This document shows positions 57,001 to 64,000 of a stretch of 64,000 nucleotides of DNA, piece after piece. Position 1 is the stretch's first letter. Every line of letters starts with the position of its first letter. The stretch comes from Merluccius polli. Lineage: Eukaryota > Chordata > Actinopteri > Gadiformes > Merlucciidae. Location: contig JAOPHQ010005716.1 of the NCBI GenBank assembly GCA_030340625.1, positions 62,001 through 126,000 of the forward strand, given 5' to 3'. The translations under genes were made by a program, and so were the position numbers. The notes beneath the pieces were generated by a model, which did no database searches, was not told where the DNA came from, and was given only the letters and a program-made list of their open reading frames with translations.

Positions 57001-59937
57001 GATTTCAACTCTAAAACACATTAAAGTATTATTAATTGATTAGATATTTCATTCTTTCGTAAGTGACCATGGTACTTCGCGGAAGCAACCCTCCGCTTCG
57101 CGTCGGACGGTTCACGCCTCCGCGTCGTCCATTCATTTCTGTTAATGGACACCTCGTCGGGTTACTCCCCAATCATATTTACGGAAATGATCATCCCAAA
57201 TAAACACCGATTTTGCCAAATGTAATGTTGTCAAATCATAGAGGACATCATAGAGACATTCTCTCCCTTCACTCACTGCACTCACTGCAGTTATTTTTGC
57301 CACTGCTCGTTTTAGTTTTTTCAATGTGGATTTTGGAGTTGTAACTTGTCATAGGACACCTTTTATTTATTTTATTTTATTTATTTTACCCTGGCTGCAC
57401 TTAGAGGAGTGCACATCAGCCTAGACCTTACAGGAGGAAGTAATTTCTTATTGCAATTCTGATTTGTTCTTACCTCAGATAGGCCTTAATGCCATGCACT
57501 CTCTACCTCATATGTATATTATTTCTTATTTTAATTTAATTTAACTTATTGTTGCACTATGATTTACATGTTGTAATTACATGGATATTGCACTATTTTG
57601 GCATATTCAATTATTGTCACCCATAACAGGTAGGCAATAAAAAAGTTCTTCTGGATTTACTGTGTATTCCTGACCAAGCCATGATAGCAATGATTTTACA
57701 TCCAAGTGAGTATGCAGTTCTTTAGTATTAGAAGAAAAAAAGCTTGTATATTTTTATATATATATATTTTTTTTTCTCCAAACGGCGTGGTATCGGTATG
57801 GTATCGGTATCGGCCGATACTGCACAGTCGGGTATCGGTATCGGTATCGGGGGCCAAAAAATGGTATCGGTGCAACACTATCAATTATATAAAGAAAGTT
57901 TACCAAAAGTGAAAGATTTCTTCTTCAAAATATCAGAGATCACTACCAGCACCACCATCACTAGGCTATATCCTATAGCCTTTTCCATGTCTACCATTTG
58001 ATTCAATAAATGGCAGAGAGCCAAAGATCACTTCTCGAGTCAACTCATTTTTTGAGATTATTTTGTTTTAACCAAGATACAGTAGGCTATATGCAAGCTA
58101 TATACGGTTCAATTATGCAAGTTGGTGTGGGCTATTTGGCTATATCGCTGTTGAGAAATTGATTGTGCAATTGGCGGGCGGGTGGGGGGCCTCAAAAAAT
58201 GTCCATAGCCCAGGGGCCTCAAGTGCTATTAAGGCTCCCCTGCACACAACATGGACACACCAACAAAAACATAGATATACGCAAGCACCCTGTGTCTGAG
58301 CAACACGAAGCAACAGAGGAAAGAGTTTACAGAGAGAGATGATGGAACACAGATACAACAGGCAGGCCAAAATGCTGCTCTGGGTGACATCAGCAGAGAG
58401 CACACTCCTCGTCTCCTCGCCGTTACTTTCTCACGCCAGCTCCCTTATTCTTCCATCCCTCCATTCTTGTCCCTTCATCTGCCTTTGTATTCTCGTCTTT
58501 CAGGGTACTTTCTGACACTCTTTCTGTTATAGTCCTCTCTCCTCCAGACTTTTGTTTTCCATTTAAACACAGGAGGAGCTGTGTGTGTATGTGTGTTTGT
58601 GTGCATACGTGTGTGTGTGTTTTTTTGTGCATATGTGTGTGCAGGGGTGGACTGGGAACAAAAATTGTCCCGGGCAATTTTGTCCTGGACAAAATTGTGA
58701 TTGCGATTGTTGACGGGGGGGTGTGCGATTATTGACGGGGGAGGGGGGGGCCCGATGCGCATTTGGACCGGCCCAAATGCGCATTGGCCCACCGGGGATT
58801 TGCCCGGTATGCCCGATGGCCAGTCCACCCCTGTGTGTGTGTGCACGCGTGTGTATGTATTCGTGACACATCCCAGCCACCTAGTGAATCTTCTTTATTA
58901 TATTGCCCAAAGGCTCTTCAAGTACCAGACAGGCCATTCATCTTGACGGTGCATTGAGGTGAGAAGTGGGTGTAAGGACAGTAGTTCTTACTGCTGCATG
59001 AGTCCTACAGCGAAAGCATCCTCATTTACAGCAGCTGGGATTGACTGGGCCAGGACTGGAGCTATATATATTTTTATTTTGTGAATATTAAAGGATGGTT
59101 TTTGAAATGTGTAGTTAACTTAATGTGCAATAATAATTTCAAGAAATCATGAGAATTATTAGCTGTGAACGATATCTGAGTTGACGATTTTTCAGGCTTT
59201 TTGGTTCAACAAATCCGCTTGAAATGTAATGGAATAAGGCTACATCCACACTAATACATGCTTGCCGGTATAAACAGGAAGCAGATTGTCTACTCTGCGG
59301 TTGGTTGCTTAGTTGCCAAAAATACTACGCCTGTAATTCGTTACCCATGTTGAATTAACCGCCTCGAGGCTGATGAGGTTTGTTTTCTTTCAGAAAGGGT
59401 CACGTGATAGGGGCGTGATGACTCAGGGAAGGACACGTCGTGACTGATAAGACCCAATCAGGAAGTGAACGTGGGTATCTGCGTCATCGGTCTCTAAAAT
59501 CTCTGTATCCGCCCGTCCAGACTAGTCCAGACTGAAACGCAACCCCAGAGTATTCAACATTAAACTGGGTGAGCAGTGTTTTCAATAATCTCTGTTTCAG
59601 GGGTTATAAAACACCGGAGTAGTGTGTACAATAGGCGTAAACGTAGTAAAAGTTATGCATTTTAAGACAAAAATGTATTAGTGTGGATGTTGCCTAAGTG
59701 TGGAAGTGTGGGAGAGAACACAGTCTTCCACAGGGTCAGAGTGGGTCATGAGGCCCCCGGCCTCCTCTCTCCTCTCTCGGTCCTGAAGTCCAAACAAACA
59801 AATCACACTGTGAACTATTGGCTATTGTATAGCAGCGGAGCGGAGCTCTGCATGTGGGTAATAAGAGACATTAGATCTGCTCTCTGTCGATCTCTCTCTA
59901 CAGCTCTCTCTCTCCCTTTCTCTGTGTCTTCAGACTG

Positions 59938-59968
<31 letters not shown>

Positions 59969-60771
59969 TGTGTGTGGGACACCGAGGGCTTGAAGACGTC
60001 GGCACACAGCTGGCTCGGGAAAAAAAACAAAGCAGGACCCCTAACACTGGGGATGACGCGCGAGACACAGCGGAAAGGGAGGGAGAGAATGAGCAAGAGA
60101 GAGAGACAATCCCAAGGGGGAAGGATGCTCCTTAATCATGCTGGCTCTGTGTTTGGTGAAAGTTTAAGTGTATGTGTGTGTGTGTGTGTGCGCATATTTG
60201 TGTGTATGAGTGACTGCATGTGTAGGCGAATATGTGTTTGTGTGTACGTGTACGATTGTATGTGATACGTGTATGTTTGCATCTGTGTGGTGTTTGTGTG
60301 TACACATTTTGTGTGCTTGTGTGGATGAGTGACTGCATGTGTAGGCGTATGTATGTGTGTGTGTGTGTGTGTGTATGCGTGCGCATGTGTGTATATGACT
60401 GCATGTGTGTGTGTGTGTGACTGTATATCAGTGACTGCATGTGTGTGTACATATGTGTGAAAGTGTGTAACTACATCCTTCTAAGCTGCTGTGGGTCCCT
60501 TGGCCCCTACCATGGCTCCTCCCTTAAAAGCCACTCCGTTTGAGGAGAGCACCATCGCATGGTGGGTCACCCAGCACAAGACATAAGTAATCATGGGGAG
60601 AAAGAGAGAGAGATACCCCTTGTCCACCAAGGCAGTTTGAGAGCCGGTGCAGAGCCAGTGCCTCTAGCCTGTGGAAAAGCAAACTGGTTCTCAGAAGGTT
60701 CGCAAGTCGAACCAGCCCTAGCACCAACCCAGCACTAGAACTAGGTTTGCGTTGGTGGAAAAAGGGTAAGA

Positions 60772-60819
<48 letters not shown>

Positions 60820-60913
60820 CCCACTGTCCCCTTACTCGACCTTAATCTGACGCAGATGTGCACGCTTCCTCATTCACATGACCTAATGAGCCAATGCACA
60901 GGAAACCACAACA

Positions 60914-60953
<40 letters not shown>

Positions 60954-61351
60954 GTGACTGTTAGTCTCTGTATTTACTTAGCGACAGGCTACAGTCCTTC
61001 TACCATGAAAAACGTGGTGGAACCTAAGTAGTTGGTTGCTATTACTGGTTTTTGACTGAGGTTTCAGAGATAAGAGGAGGAAATGTCACACACAAGAAGA
61101 CAACAGAAGGACCAAATAAACAAACAAATTAACAGAGAAATAGTTCTACCGTTCTCAGGGCGTGCCCCCAGCTCTTGAATGGTGGCCATGTTGTTTATAC
61201 TGATGCCTTGTGGGTAACCTGGCCAAGAGGACGCTTTGCTGCCCACCACCAAGATATGCTGAAGACTGGGAACCTTGGTTAGAATGGCCTGGAACAGACA
61301 CACACACACCAAGATATGCTGAGACTGGGAACCTTGGTTGGAATGGCCTGG

Positions 61352-61401
<50 letters not shown>

Positions 61402-61657
61402 TAAATCTTGGCAAGTGTAAGTGTATGAATATAAAATAGGTTTCATGGGCATGTGTGTGTGTCTGTGTACCTGTGCGTGCCTGTGTGTGCATGTGCGTGC
61501 GTGTACATGTACATGTGTGCCTGTGTTTACGTGAACCTGTGCGTCACCTTCAGTTTGGTCTCCAGGAGCTTACTGCTGGTGATGATGTGTTTAGCCTGGG
61601 TCTCATTCAGCACATGGACGATGGCCGGGACGCCCAGAGTGGAATACAGGGTGACCA
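35098..61657 (-). CDS. acsl3: Long-chain acyl-CoA synthetase 3-like, 12 3'-terminal coding exons
   Basis: Long-chain fatty acid CoA ligase (ATP + fatty acid + CoA to acyl-CoA + AMP + PPi), in vertebrates an ER/lipid-droplet enzyme. Exons in transcript order: 61657-61548, 61288-61150, 54995-54845, 46682-46559, 46163-46092, 43303-43164, 41819-41647, 40563-40489, 40024-39833, 38737-38623, 36194-36037 and 35255-35098. They total 1607 bases, keep one open frame of about 535 codons, and every junction fits GT/AG. Motifs: P-loop YTSGSTGIPKG, GYGLTE, TGDIGE, and the FACS signature [34 protein letters not shown] and LFILAYNYKLEQ are closer to ACSL3 than ACSL4 as I remember them, and kcne4 next door supports acsl3. 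The N-terminal exons (about the first 190 residues) lie beyond the right edge. Teleosts often have two acsl3 copies; which this is cannot be told. Introns are heavily invaded by transposons. Confidence 0.93.
36037..36194 (-). CDS. acsl3: acsl3 exon, YVIGFVVPNQK
   Basis: Encodes EESYVIGFVVPNQKQLLLLA and SWEELCSHQAMEELALEVIS. Acceptor gttgtgcag, donor gtgagg. Confidence 0.93.
36690..36780. repeat. (CA)n microsatellite in the X3 left arm
   Basis: CA run after a short CG run; the matching GT tract in the right arm (38200-38230) is much shorter. Confidence 0.9.
37040..37128. repeat. (CT)n microsatellite
   Basis: Uninterrupted CT run in the centre of X3, followed by three catctct units. Confidence 0.9.
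37263..37860 (+). pseudogene. Harbinger transposase DDE fragment, interrupted
   Basis: The first part (37269-37355) reads MQLCNADDLGISQPSVS, the helix-turn-helix region before the catalytic core. An insertion follows (37356-37505: an L2-like tail plus a CA run). The core resumes at 37531 with QYAGVVGAVDGTHIQIIAPS, DEDVFVNRKNVHSINTQIVF and KWPAGSTRDPRILMGSGL, in which GAVDGTHI carries the first Asp, and then in another frame LGDSGYPGK, the second Asp region, to about 37860. The final Glu region is missing. Frameshifts and the insertion make it non-functional. Confidence 0.85.
37356..37500 (-). repeat. L2-like tail fragment inside the Harbinger remnant
   Basis: The minus strand ends ttaataaagtttgaattgaattg, the same pentamer tail as the L2-like repeats, followed on the other side by a CA run at 37469-37500. 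It splits the transposase fragment. Confidence 0.6.
38623..38737 (-). CDS. acsl3: acsl3 exon, FACS signature
   Basis: Encodes [20 protein letters not shown] and EAVLKNCPLVDNICVYANS, the fatty-acyl-CoA synthetase signature that shapes the fatty-acid tunnel. Acceptor ggtccag, donor gtgtgt, the latter merging with a CA/GT microsatellite. Confidence 0.93.
39017..39323. mobile_element. GC-rich hAT MITE, exact 8-bp TSD
   Basis: Termini caggggcggagcca... and ...tggctccgccactg. The exact duplication agaacatg flanks it (39009-39016 and 39324-39331). The centre is a C/G homopolymer-rich tandem of cgtcaacaatcgcgcagcac-type units. It lies in an acsl3 intron. Confidence 0.9.
39599..39811. mobile_element. 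hAT MITE next to an acsl3 splice donor
   Basis: Termini cactggcgtaac and gttacgccagtg, with the exact duplication cctacctc (39591-39598 and 39812-39819). It contains the same gcgcgattgttgacgggg module as the MITE at 39017, in the other orientation. Its TSD ends 13 bases from the exon at 39833. Confidence 0.92.
39833..40024 (-). CDS. acsl3: acsl3 exon, TGDIGE motif
   Basis: Encodes GYHSTDKPNPRGEILIGGAN, VTMGYYKKDSENQDDFFVDD and GQRWFCTGDIGEVHRDG. Acceptor ctcttgtag, donor gtgaga. A 213-bp hAT MITE ends 21 bases beyond the donor side of this exon. Confidence 0.93.
40025..40488. other. acsl3 intron, nothing further recognised
   Basis: Unique-looking AT-rich intron sequence. Confidence 0.5.
40489..40563 (-). 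CDS. acsl3: acsl3 25-codon exon
   Basis: Encodes WDYSTGRVGGPLVCCEVKLK and DWVE. Acceptor gtggttccag, donor gtgagt. Confidence 0.93.
40937..41475. mobile_element. MITE family M, copy a
   Basis: Starts near ccatggatactcgattctga ttggctgg and contains ggccatggtataagcgggat aatccactccgaggtg, ending near ggattatccctta. Related copies at 41918-42292 and 56812-57165 share these blocks. Exact termini and TSD were not resolved. Confidence 0.55.
41647..41819 (-). CDS. acsl3: acsl3 exon, GYGLTE motif
   Basis: Encodes LVFRKVRALLGGRTRAVLSG, GAPLSAATHRFMNVCLCCPV and VQGYGLTETCGGGT. Acceptor gtgcccag, donor gtaagg. It contains part of the adenylate-binding motif. Confidence 0.93.
41918..42292. mobile_element. 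MITE family M, copy b
   Basis: Contains gaatactcgattctgattgg, ctaggaaagacattgacgct, atggccacgttgcttggcaa, cgcctgcatacgggagatat and ccatggtataagcgggataa, ending ccattatcccttacg. Near-identical to copy c over about 250 bases, except that the last 100 bases are inverted there. Confidence 0.65.
42444..42567. repeat. (AT)n microsatellite
   Basis: Long AT run with two cTGT interruptions, in an acsl3 intron. Confidence 0.92.
43164..43303 (-). CDS. acsl3: acsl3 exon, EIMDRIYKSVMGKVEG
   Basis: Encodes EIMDRIYKSVMGKVEGMNAL and QRTLFILAYNYKLEQLTKGY. Acceptor cttccacag. The donor is gtcggt rather than gtaagt; I chose it because it keeps the frame into the next exon (CDK|LVFRK), whereas gtagca six bases later would not. 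Confidence 0.88.
43304..46091. other. acsl3: acsl3 intron with microsatellites and a minisatellite
   Basis: No exon or transposon end is supported. It contains GT runs at 44917-44949, 45018-45045 and 45653-45700 and the minisatellite at 44447-44605. Confidence 0.5.
44447..44605. repeat. 24-bp minisatellite with CCAAT-like core
   Basis: About seven units of roughly 24 bases, consensus gttctccattggtctgattt gc. Every unit keeps ccattggt or ccaatggt or close variants. Confidence 0.85.
46092..46163 (-). CDS. acsl3: acsl3 24-codon exon
   Basis: Encodes SSKIKKGSQGDSSVLQPTLM and AAVP. Acceptor tctcttag, donor gtacgt; a whole number of codons (72 bases). Confidence 0.93.
46559..46682 (-). CDS. acsl3: acsl3 exon, YIGYLPLAHVLEL
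   Basis: Encodes EEDTYIGYLPLAHVLELNAE and [20 protein letters not shown]. Acceptor gtgtgtgtag, donor gtatgg; ends in phase 0. Confidence 0.93.
47235..47909. mobile_element. hAT MITE with exact 8-bp TSD, copy 2
   Basis: Same termini (tagggatgtccgatatt) as the element at 8347-9251. The exact duplication aaaataac flanks it (47227-47234 and 47910-47917). It has one minisatellite unit instead of three. It lies in an acsl3 intron. Confidence 0.92.
47910..48847. other. acsl3 intron, unique-looking
   Basis: Nothing recognised between the hAT MITE and the DIRS element. Confidence 0.45.
49410..50524 (+). pseudogene. DIRS gag, one frameshift
   Basis: The first frame (49410-49823) reads MLEGESIPPSGQEMQTEG and a basic stretch (AAKKHTRKRKHEG), followed by acidic sequence. 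The second (49799-50524) continues with FVTELHSSWKTPSS, LRKAYQASAVAGRLSCTNSL and LVYLEGLLQDMASAAPEGET, as in fish DIRS gag proteins as I remember them. The frames overlap by 25 bases, so one frameshift is needed, either mutation or programmed. Confidence 0.7.
50736..51909 (+). pseudogene. DIRS RT/RNase H ORF lacking the RT catalytic core
   Basis: A short N-terminal RT stretch (50736-50855: HWRQCTRCPWVLSTLESGYR LQF) is followed, after a frame change, directly by the post-RT part: HMRPLQQWFSRNKVSP, then the RNase H domain with TMDASSLGWGAMWQG, LLELEAVRRALV and VLVRTDSSTVVLYINRQGG, then LPGEDNVAADLLSRGG and a C-terminal part (SVDLFASQETSHCPLWYS, LLVAPDWPNQSWIPDL). The fingers/palm region with the YxDD box is absent, so an internal deletion joined the two parts. 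The frame from 50575 to 51909 is open (444 codons). Confidence 0.85.
51968..52849 (+). CDS. DIRS tyrosine recombinase with Ser at the nucleophile position
   Basis: An open frame of 293 codons. The catalytic set of tyrosine recombinases is visible: first Arg in SARRVSEL (106-107), HSTR at 239-242, and Trp265 in AGWMSS. The C-terminal segment reads TFARFSRLNV, where related DIRS recombinases have Tyr at the position of Ser275 (codon 52790-52792). If the alignment is right, the recombinase has lost the residue that attacks DNA. Normally it would integrate the circular cDNA of the element. The frame is otherwise intact. Confidence 0.85.
   Translation: MPVLLSFLQSLLEVGLRESTLRGYVAAISDGHEALNGLSIGSQPLVSQFLRGARRLRPSRSRMVPSWDLQGVLEAVSKAPFEPLSEVDLEFLTLKAVFLLAITSARRVSELHALSVHPACLRLGESGSPISLLPNPAFLPKVLPRSFVSRPLILDPFHHPPHDSPESARLHLVCPVRALRAYVDRTEAVRQMNQLFVCYGGSNRGQAVSKQRLAHWVVRAIELAYGTEGLAPPTGVVAHSTRGMAASWALFQGAPLEDICAAAGWMSSLTFARFSRLNVASAVAASILQAGQL
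53524..53575. repeat. (AT)n microsatellite
   Basis: AT run with ctg and atg interruptions. Confidence 0.85.
53618..53857 (+). repeat. L2-like LINE 3' tail, copy 2
   Basis: Almost the same sequence as 7838-8075, from caactggtcaaggcagatga to gaattgaattgaat. It is directly followed by a Tc1 transposase fragment, so it was probably inserted into it. Confidence 0.8.
53858..54040 (+). pseudogene. Tc1-like transposase C-terminus and 3' terminal repeat
   Basis: Codons give QPTNLQQLRDAIMSIWTKLS, ECFQYLVESVPRRIKAVLKA and KGGPTRY then TAG at about 54004. This is the C-terminus of Tc1/mariner transposases. The terminal repeat ggtgtacctaataaagtggc cggtgagtgta follows and ends at a TA-rich site. The catalytic part upstream is replaced by the L2-like tail. 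Confidence 0.85.
54041..54100. repeat. (AT)n microsatellite
   Basis: AT run immediately after the Tc1 terminus. Confidence 0.85.
54214..54610. repeat. Possible MITE with weak inverted ends
   Basis: The left end ctttaaaaggtgctggaggtaagattt and the right end, reverse-complemented (taaagctgctttaaaacatgtaagtaacatggaagtaagattt), share about 20 bases. The middle contains ccaatcagg motifs. Only moderately supported. Confidence 0.4.
54845..54995 (-). CDS. acsl3: acsl3 exon, AMP-binding P-loop
   Basis: Encodes ARGRKRPRPSDLAVIMYTSG and STGIPKGVLISHSNLLAGVT. Acceptor tttgctcag, donor gtaggc. It holds the ATP/AMP-binding P-loop. Confidence 0.93.
55138..56009. mobile_element. 6-bp-TSD element (IS3EU-like), copy 3
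   Basis: Termini tatggaggactaaaagtgcc and its inverse (with one change, gtcatccata). The exact duplication ggatta flanks it (55132-55137 and 56010-56015). 872 bases, same long internal inverted repeat as the 27-kb copies, in the opposite internal orientation. It contains the 30-codon ORF on the minus strand (55660-55568). Confidence 0.88.
56437..57880. mobile_element. hAT MITE nested in the hAT element
   Basis: Termini tagtgttgcaccgataccga and its inverse, with gtatcggtatcgg subterminal repeats. The exact duplication tcaattat flanks it (56429-56436 and 57881-57888). A copy of MITE family M (56812-57165) lies inside it. Confidence 0.93.
56812..57165. mobile_element. MITE family M, copy c, with inverted segment
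   Basis: Matches copy b (41918-42292) from ttggctggagagtgtaggtt through ccatggtac. After that, about 57075-57165 (cttcgcggaagcaa ... ggacacctcg) is the reverse complement of the corresponding segment of copy b. Confidence 0.7.
58642..58833. mobile_element. hAT MITE inside a GT repeat
   Basis: Termini caggggtggactggg and ccagtccacccctg. tgtgtgtg stands on both sides, which fits an 8-bp TSD but is uninformative in a GT tract. The centre contains gcgattgttgacgggggggt, a module shared with the MITEs at 39017 and 39599. Confidence 0.8.
59238..59694. mobile_element. Harbinger-type MITE with TAA duplication
   Basis: Termini ggctacatccacactaatac and, inverted, ggcaacatccacactaatac. TAA flanks both ends (59235-59237 and 59695-59697). 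A TWA duplication fits PIF/Harbinger. No coding capacity. Confidence 0.75.
59937..60430. repeat. Diverged GT-rich tracts
   Basis: A GT run at 59937-59968 and a longer irregular GT-rich stretch at 60171-60430. ORFs across it are low-complexity only. Confidence 0.8.
60613..60767. repeat. Possible short MITE
   Basis: Left end taccccttgtccaccaa and right end, inverted, tacccttttccaccaa, embedded in AG repeats (an AG run follows at 60770-60820). The TSD cannot be told apart from the AG repeat. Confidence 0.5.
60911..60951. repeat. (CA)n microsatellite
   Basis: CA run in an acsl3 intron; another lies at 61352-61398, next to the duplicated acceptor. Confidence 0.9.
61150..61288 (-). CDS. acsl3: acsl3 exon with duplicated acceptor upstream
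   Basis: Encodes AILTKVPSLQHILVVGSKAS and SWPGYPQGISINNMATIQEL. The acceptor and the first 40 bases of the exon are tandemly repeated just upstream (61307-61358) with one base missing, so a second, frame-shifting acceptor exists 59 bases before the real one. Confidence 0.9.
61548..61657 (-). CDS. acsl3: acsl3 exon, VTLYSTLG part
   Basis: Encodes VTLYSTLGVPAIVHVLNETQ and AKHIITSSKLLETKLK. Acceptor gttctag before it, donor gtgacg after it; starts with two bases of a split codon and ends in phase 0. Confidence 0.92.
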
Positions 61658-61753
61658 CTAGAACATAAACAGACACACAACAGACACACATAATACACAC
61701 ACACATAATACACATTAGATTGTGCTTCCATGAGTTCCACAAGATGCCTGAAT

Positions 61754-62703
61754 CTAGCTTATGTTTGTTTTTTGAAATGCCTCATAGGATGTTGTCCGCC
61801 ATCTTTCTTGGAACTTGTACGGGAGGTTGGATACTATCAGTTTTAAAGTGGATGTAACATCCAGTTCATATATATATTCCATGTCTTGCATGGCATTGCA
61901 ACATTCCCTTAGGTATAATGCATATGCATGATTTCCCGTCATCTGCGTTAATGTCTGTCCAGTTCAGTGCCTTATCTGGATAAGCATTTGCAATTTTTTT
62001 ATGGATACATTATGCTGCATGATCATAAGATCAGCAATTTCCTGTTGTTTTGCACCATTGCGTTGAGGTTTTCATGAGAGATGTTGCTGATTTTCCAGTT
62101 GTGAACTAGATGCACTTGTGGCCTCCTGAGAGCTACTACGGATGTGCCCAACTGCCATCTGAAGTGGGGTCTTACACAGCCACTTGAATACATTCTAAGG
62201 CAGAAGTGTCAGTAAATGTAGGTTCCACTGGCTTGCTTGCTTCCTCGTAATAGGCATTCATAGTATCCCCATATGTCATTTAACACAGCAGATCGAGCTG
62301 CTTTTTCAGCGGATGCCATCTTAGCAGTGGGAGAGGCCTTAGATGATGTTGATGATGATGTTGTTGACCTTTTTGATGATGTTGATCTTTTTGACACATT
62401 AGAGATACTGTCCAGGGGTTCAACTCTTAATTGTGTACTTTTTTTTCCTTTTTCCATGTTTCAACCTCTTAAAAAGTAACTGATATTCACCATCCTGGGC
62501 TCATACCAATCTACATGGTTGTTCTCTATTTCTTCTGATAAAGGTTCTTGCACAGATTGACACCTCATTAAATTCACCGACAGCTTGTTTGAACATATCC
62601 ATACATTTATTGACATGATCAATATTTTCCCCTTCCACAAGCAGAGCTTTTGTTCCATTAAGTTTCCTTGTGCATATTCCCAGTTTTCCTCTGCGATTTG
62701 CAA
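61754..62703 (-). pseudogene. BEL/Pao-type gag N-terminal remnant
   Basis: Three minus-strand open pieces, read right to left: 62703-62461 with EPLSEEIENNHVDWYEPRMV NISYFLR, 62457-62209 with DSISNVSKRSTSSKRSTTSS and AKMASAEKAA, and 61942-61754 with YIYELDVTSTLKLIVSNLPY KFQERWR. The pattern (helical N-terminus, WxxPR..N, Ser-rich linker, and LPYKFQERW) is that of fish BEL/Pao gag as I remember it. Frames are broken, and it is not close to the BEL/Pao ORF at 17301-22916. Confidence 0.45.
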
Positions 62704-64000
62704 AGTGATTTTAAAAGATCCTCGGCCTCAGCGGCATTCTTAGGTTGTTGGGTCAGTTTGACTTATACTTAAACTGCCGTTGGCTTTATTGATTTTCTTT
62801 TAATTAGGTTGAGTCTTTATTTTACTCCATAATGCTTTTGTCCGCTTGTATTTATTGACTTTGTATTTATTTGCACAGACATCCTTAAAGACCATTGACG
62901 CTTTGTTTAGCTTGCTTCCATTCAAAACACGTATTTTGTGGAATGTAGCGTACAACAGCACATCCACCGGAATGTCCATTCAGTCATGCACACGCAGAAC
63001 TCTTTCATTCTTGACCGAATCACCGATGTTTCCATTCATTAATCGCTTCCATTCCAAGCAAACAGCAAGCATCGGTTTTCCTTGTGTTAGTCCTTTGCGA
63101 CTCGTCGGTCTTTAGTTACGTTTTCCGACTAATCCAAACAAACATCTTCCATTAAATGTACACTGTAGAAATGCGTGCCATCTAGAGGAACAGACTTGGC
63201 AGAAATTGAATATAATATTCATAAGTATGTTTTCATTAGTGTAAAATGGCCTGAAAATAATAATTCACGCTCTGAATTAGCGATGTGACATGGTGAACTA
63301 AAGACATGATCACCGGTATGAGTCCCGTAAGTCTAGCCGTGTCTACCCGCCCAGGAGACGGGGCTTCCTAGTGTAACCGTCGGGCAGCAGCACTACTCTC
63401 TATAGAGCCATCGTTTGGTCAATATTTTTACATAATAGGCAAATTACTCTGCTCTAAACAATAGCCTATATAAAGTGCAATTAAACCAGATACGTCTCAT
63501 GTTACAAAATGTACTGAATGGATATAACATTAAAATGGCTGTTTAGAAGTGTAAGCTGCTAGCTCTCCAACAGGAAAAAGCAGGTAAAAAACTGCATGGC
63601 CAGCAGAGCTCCTGTGTGGATGCAACACACATACTGTATACATGTGACTACGGATATTTGTACATTGGTGGAAACTATCACAGACTCAACGAGTACACGA
63701 GTACTTGTTGAGATTTGGATCGTGTATTCAATTACAGTTACCGGTATTTATTGCACCCCTAGCACCTACTGACACCTTACAGGGCAGTACAAGCCACCAT
63801 AGCTTCTCCTACGTCGTTGGAAAGGGAGAGGTGGGGGGGCAATCATTTGGTTGTAATCTGCAACCTCACCACTAGATTCTACACAGTGTACCTTTAAGCC
63901 AATTGAGGTAAGGTAGGGAGTTGCCGACATACATTCTTCATAAAGCTTGCACGGACATATAGGTTGTAATTGAAATAGAATTTATGAAGCCATAAAGTCA
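62704..64000. other. Probable acsl3 intron, mostly unannotated
   Basis: No further acsl3 exon was found before the window end. A block at about 63770-63900 ending ctacacagtgtacctttaag resembles a common short fish repeat. The rest is unassigned. Confidence 0.4.

Larger units (their letters stand above)
56079..58242. mobile_element. hAT element with transposase N-terminal remnant, exact 8-bp TSD
   Basis: Left terminus cagtggcgccttaat; right terminus, reverse-complemented, caggggagccttaat. The exact duplication cacacaac flanks it (56071-56078 and 58243-58250). On the plus strand, MKRSHPSGSQKRKKHIQDQL starts at 56376 and, after the nested MITE, SLPKVKDFFFKISEITTS continues near 57895, the N-terminus of a ZMYM/TTF-type hAT transposase. 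The rest of the gene is gone. It lies in an acsl3 intron. Confidence 0.88.

Noticed and set aside
58140..58403. Signal-peptide-like minus-strand ORF
   Set aside because: It spans the edge of a hAT element and its flank, so it cannot be an old gene.
63300..63420. Possible structured RNA gene
   Set aside because: No tRNA, 5S or snRNA box or terminator could be identified.

Overview
The window is nuclear DNA from a ray-finned (teleost) fish. The evidence is two vertebrate genes with fish-like exon/intron structure, a dense load of fish-type transposons (Ty3/gypsy, BEL/Pao, DIRS, L2-like LINEs, hAT, Harbinger, Tc1 and others) and many long CA/CT/AT microsatellites. I cannot name the species.

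Host genes. Both lie on the minus strand. The last 12 coding exons of a long-chain acyl-CoA synthetase (acsl3-like) run from 61657 down to a stop codon at 35098. About 3 kb downstream is a complete potassium-channel beta subunit gene, kcne4-like (CDS 31972-31436, 5' non-coding exon, intron and TATA box up to about 32335). From general knowledge, ACSL3 and KCNE4 are neighbours in the same orientation in human, so this is a conserved syntenic pair. The 5' exons of acsl3 lie beyond the right edge.

Layout. 1-7.5 kb is a graveyard of degraded Ty3/gypsy, Harbinger and hAT coding fragments. 8.2-28.9 kb is a nest of transposons whose outermost layer appears to be a short inverted-repeat element (8245-28924) split by later insertions. 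Inside it are a hAT element with an expanded minisatellite, two abutting long-inverted-repeat elements (X1 and X2), a hAT element carrying a broken C2H2 zinc-finger gene, an uninterrupted 1871-codon BEL/Pao polyprotein, a 3-kb palindrome whose two arms each carry a copy of an XPG/FEN-like nuclease gene, and a 6-bp-TSD element inserted into a copy of itself. 28.9-35.1 kb holds kcne4 and intergenic DNA. 35.1-61.7 kb is acsl3, with introns holding a Harbinger-containing long-TIR element, several hAT MITEs with exact 8-bp TSDs, a DIRS-type tyrosine-recombinase retrotransposon lacking its reverse transcriptase core, and a three-deep hAT nest. 61.7-64 kb holds a decayed BEL/Pao gag-like stretch.

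Terminal repeats and target-site duplications were read by eye. Exon boundaries come from GT/AG sites, unbroken codon phase and remembered family similarity; no alignment was run.
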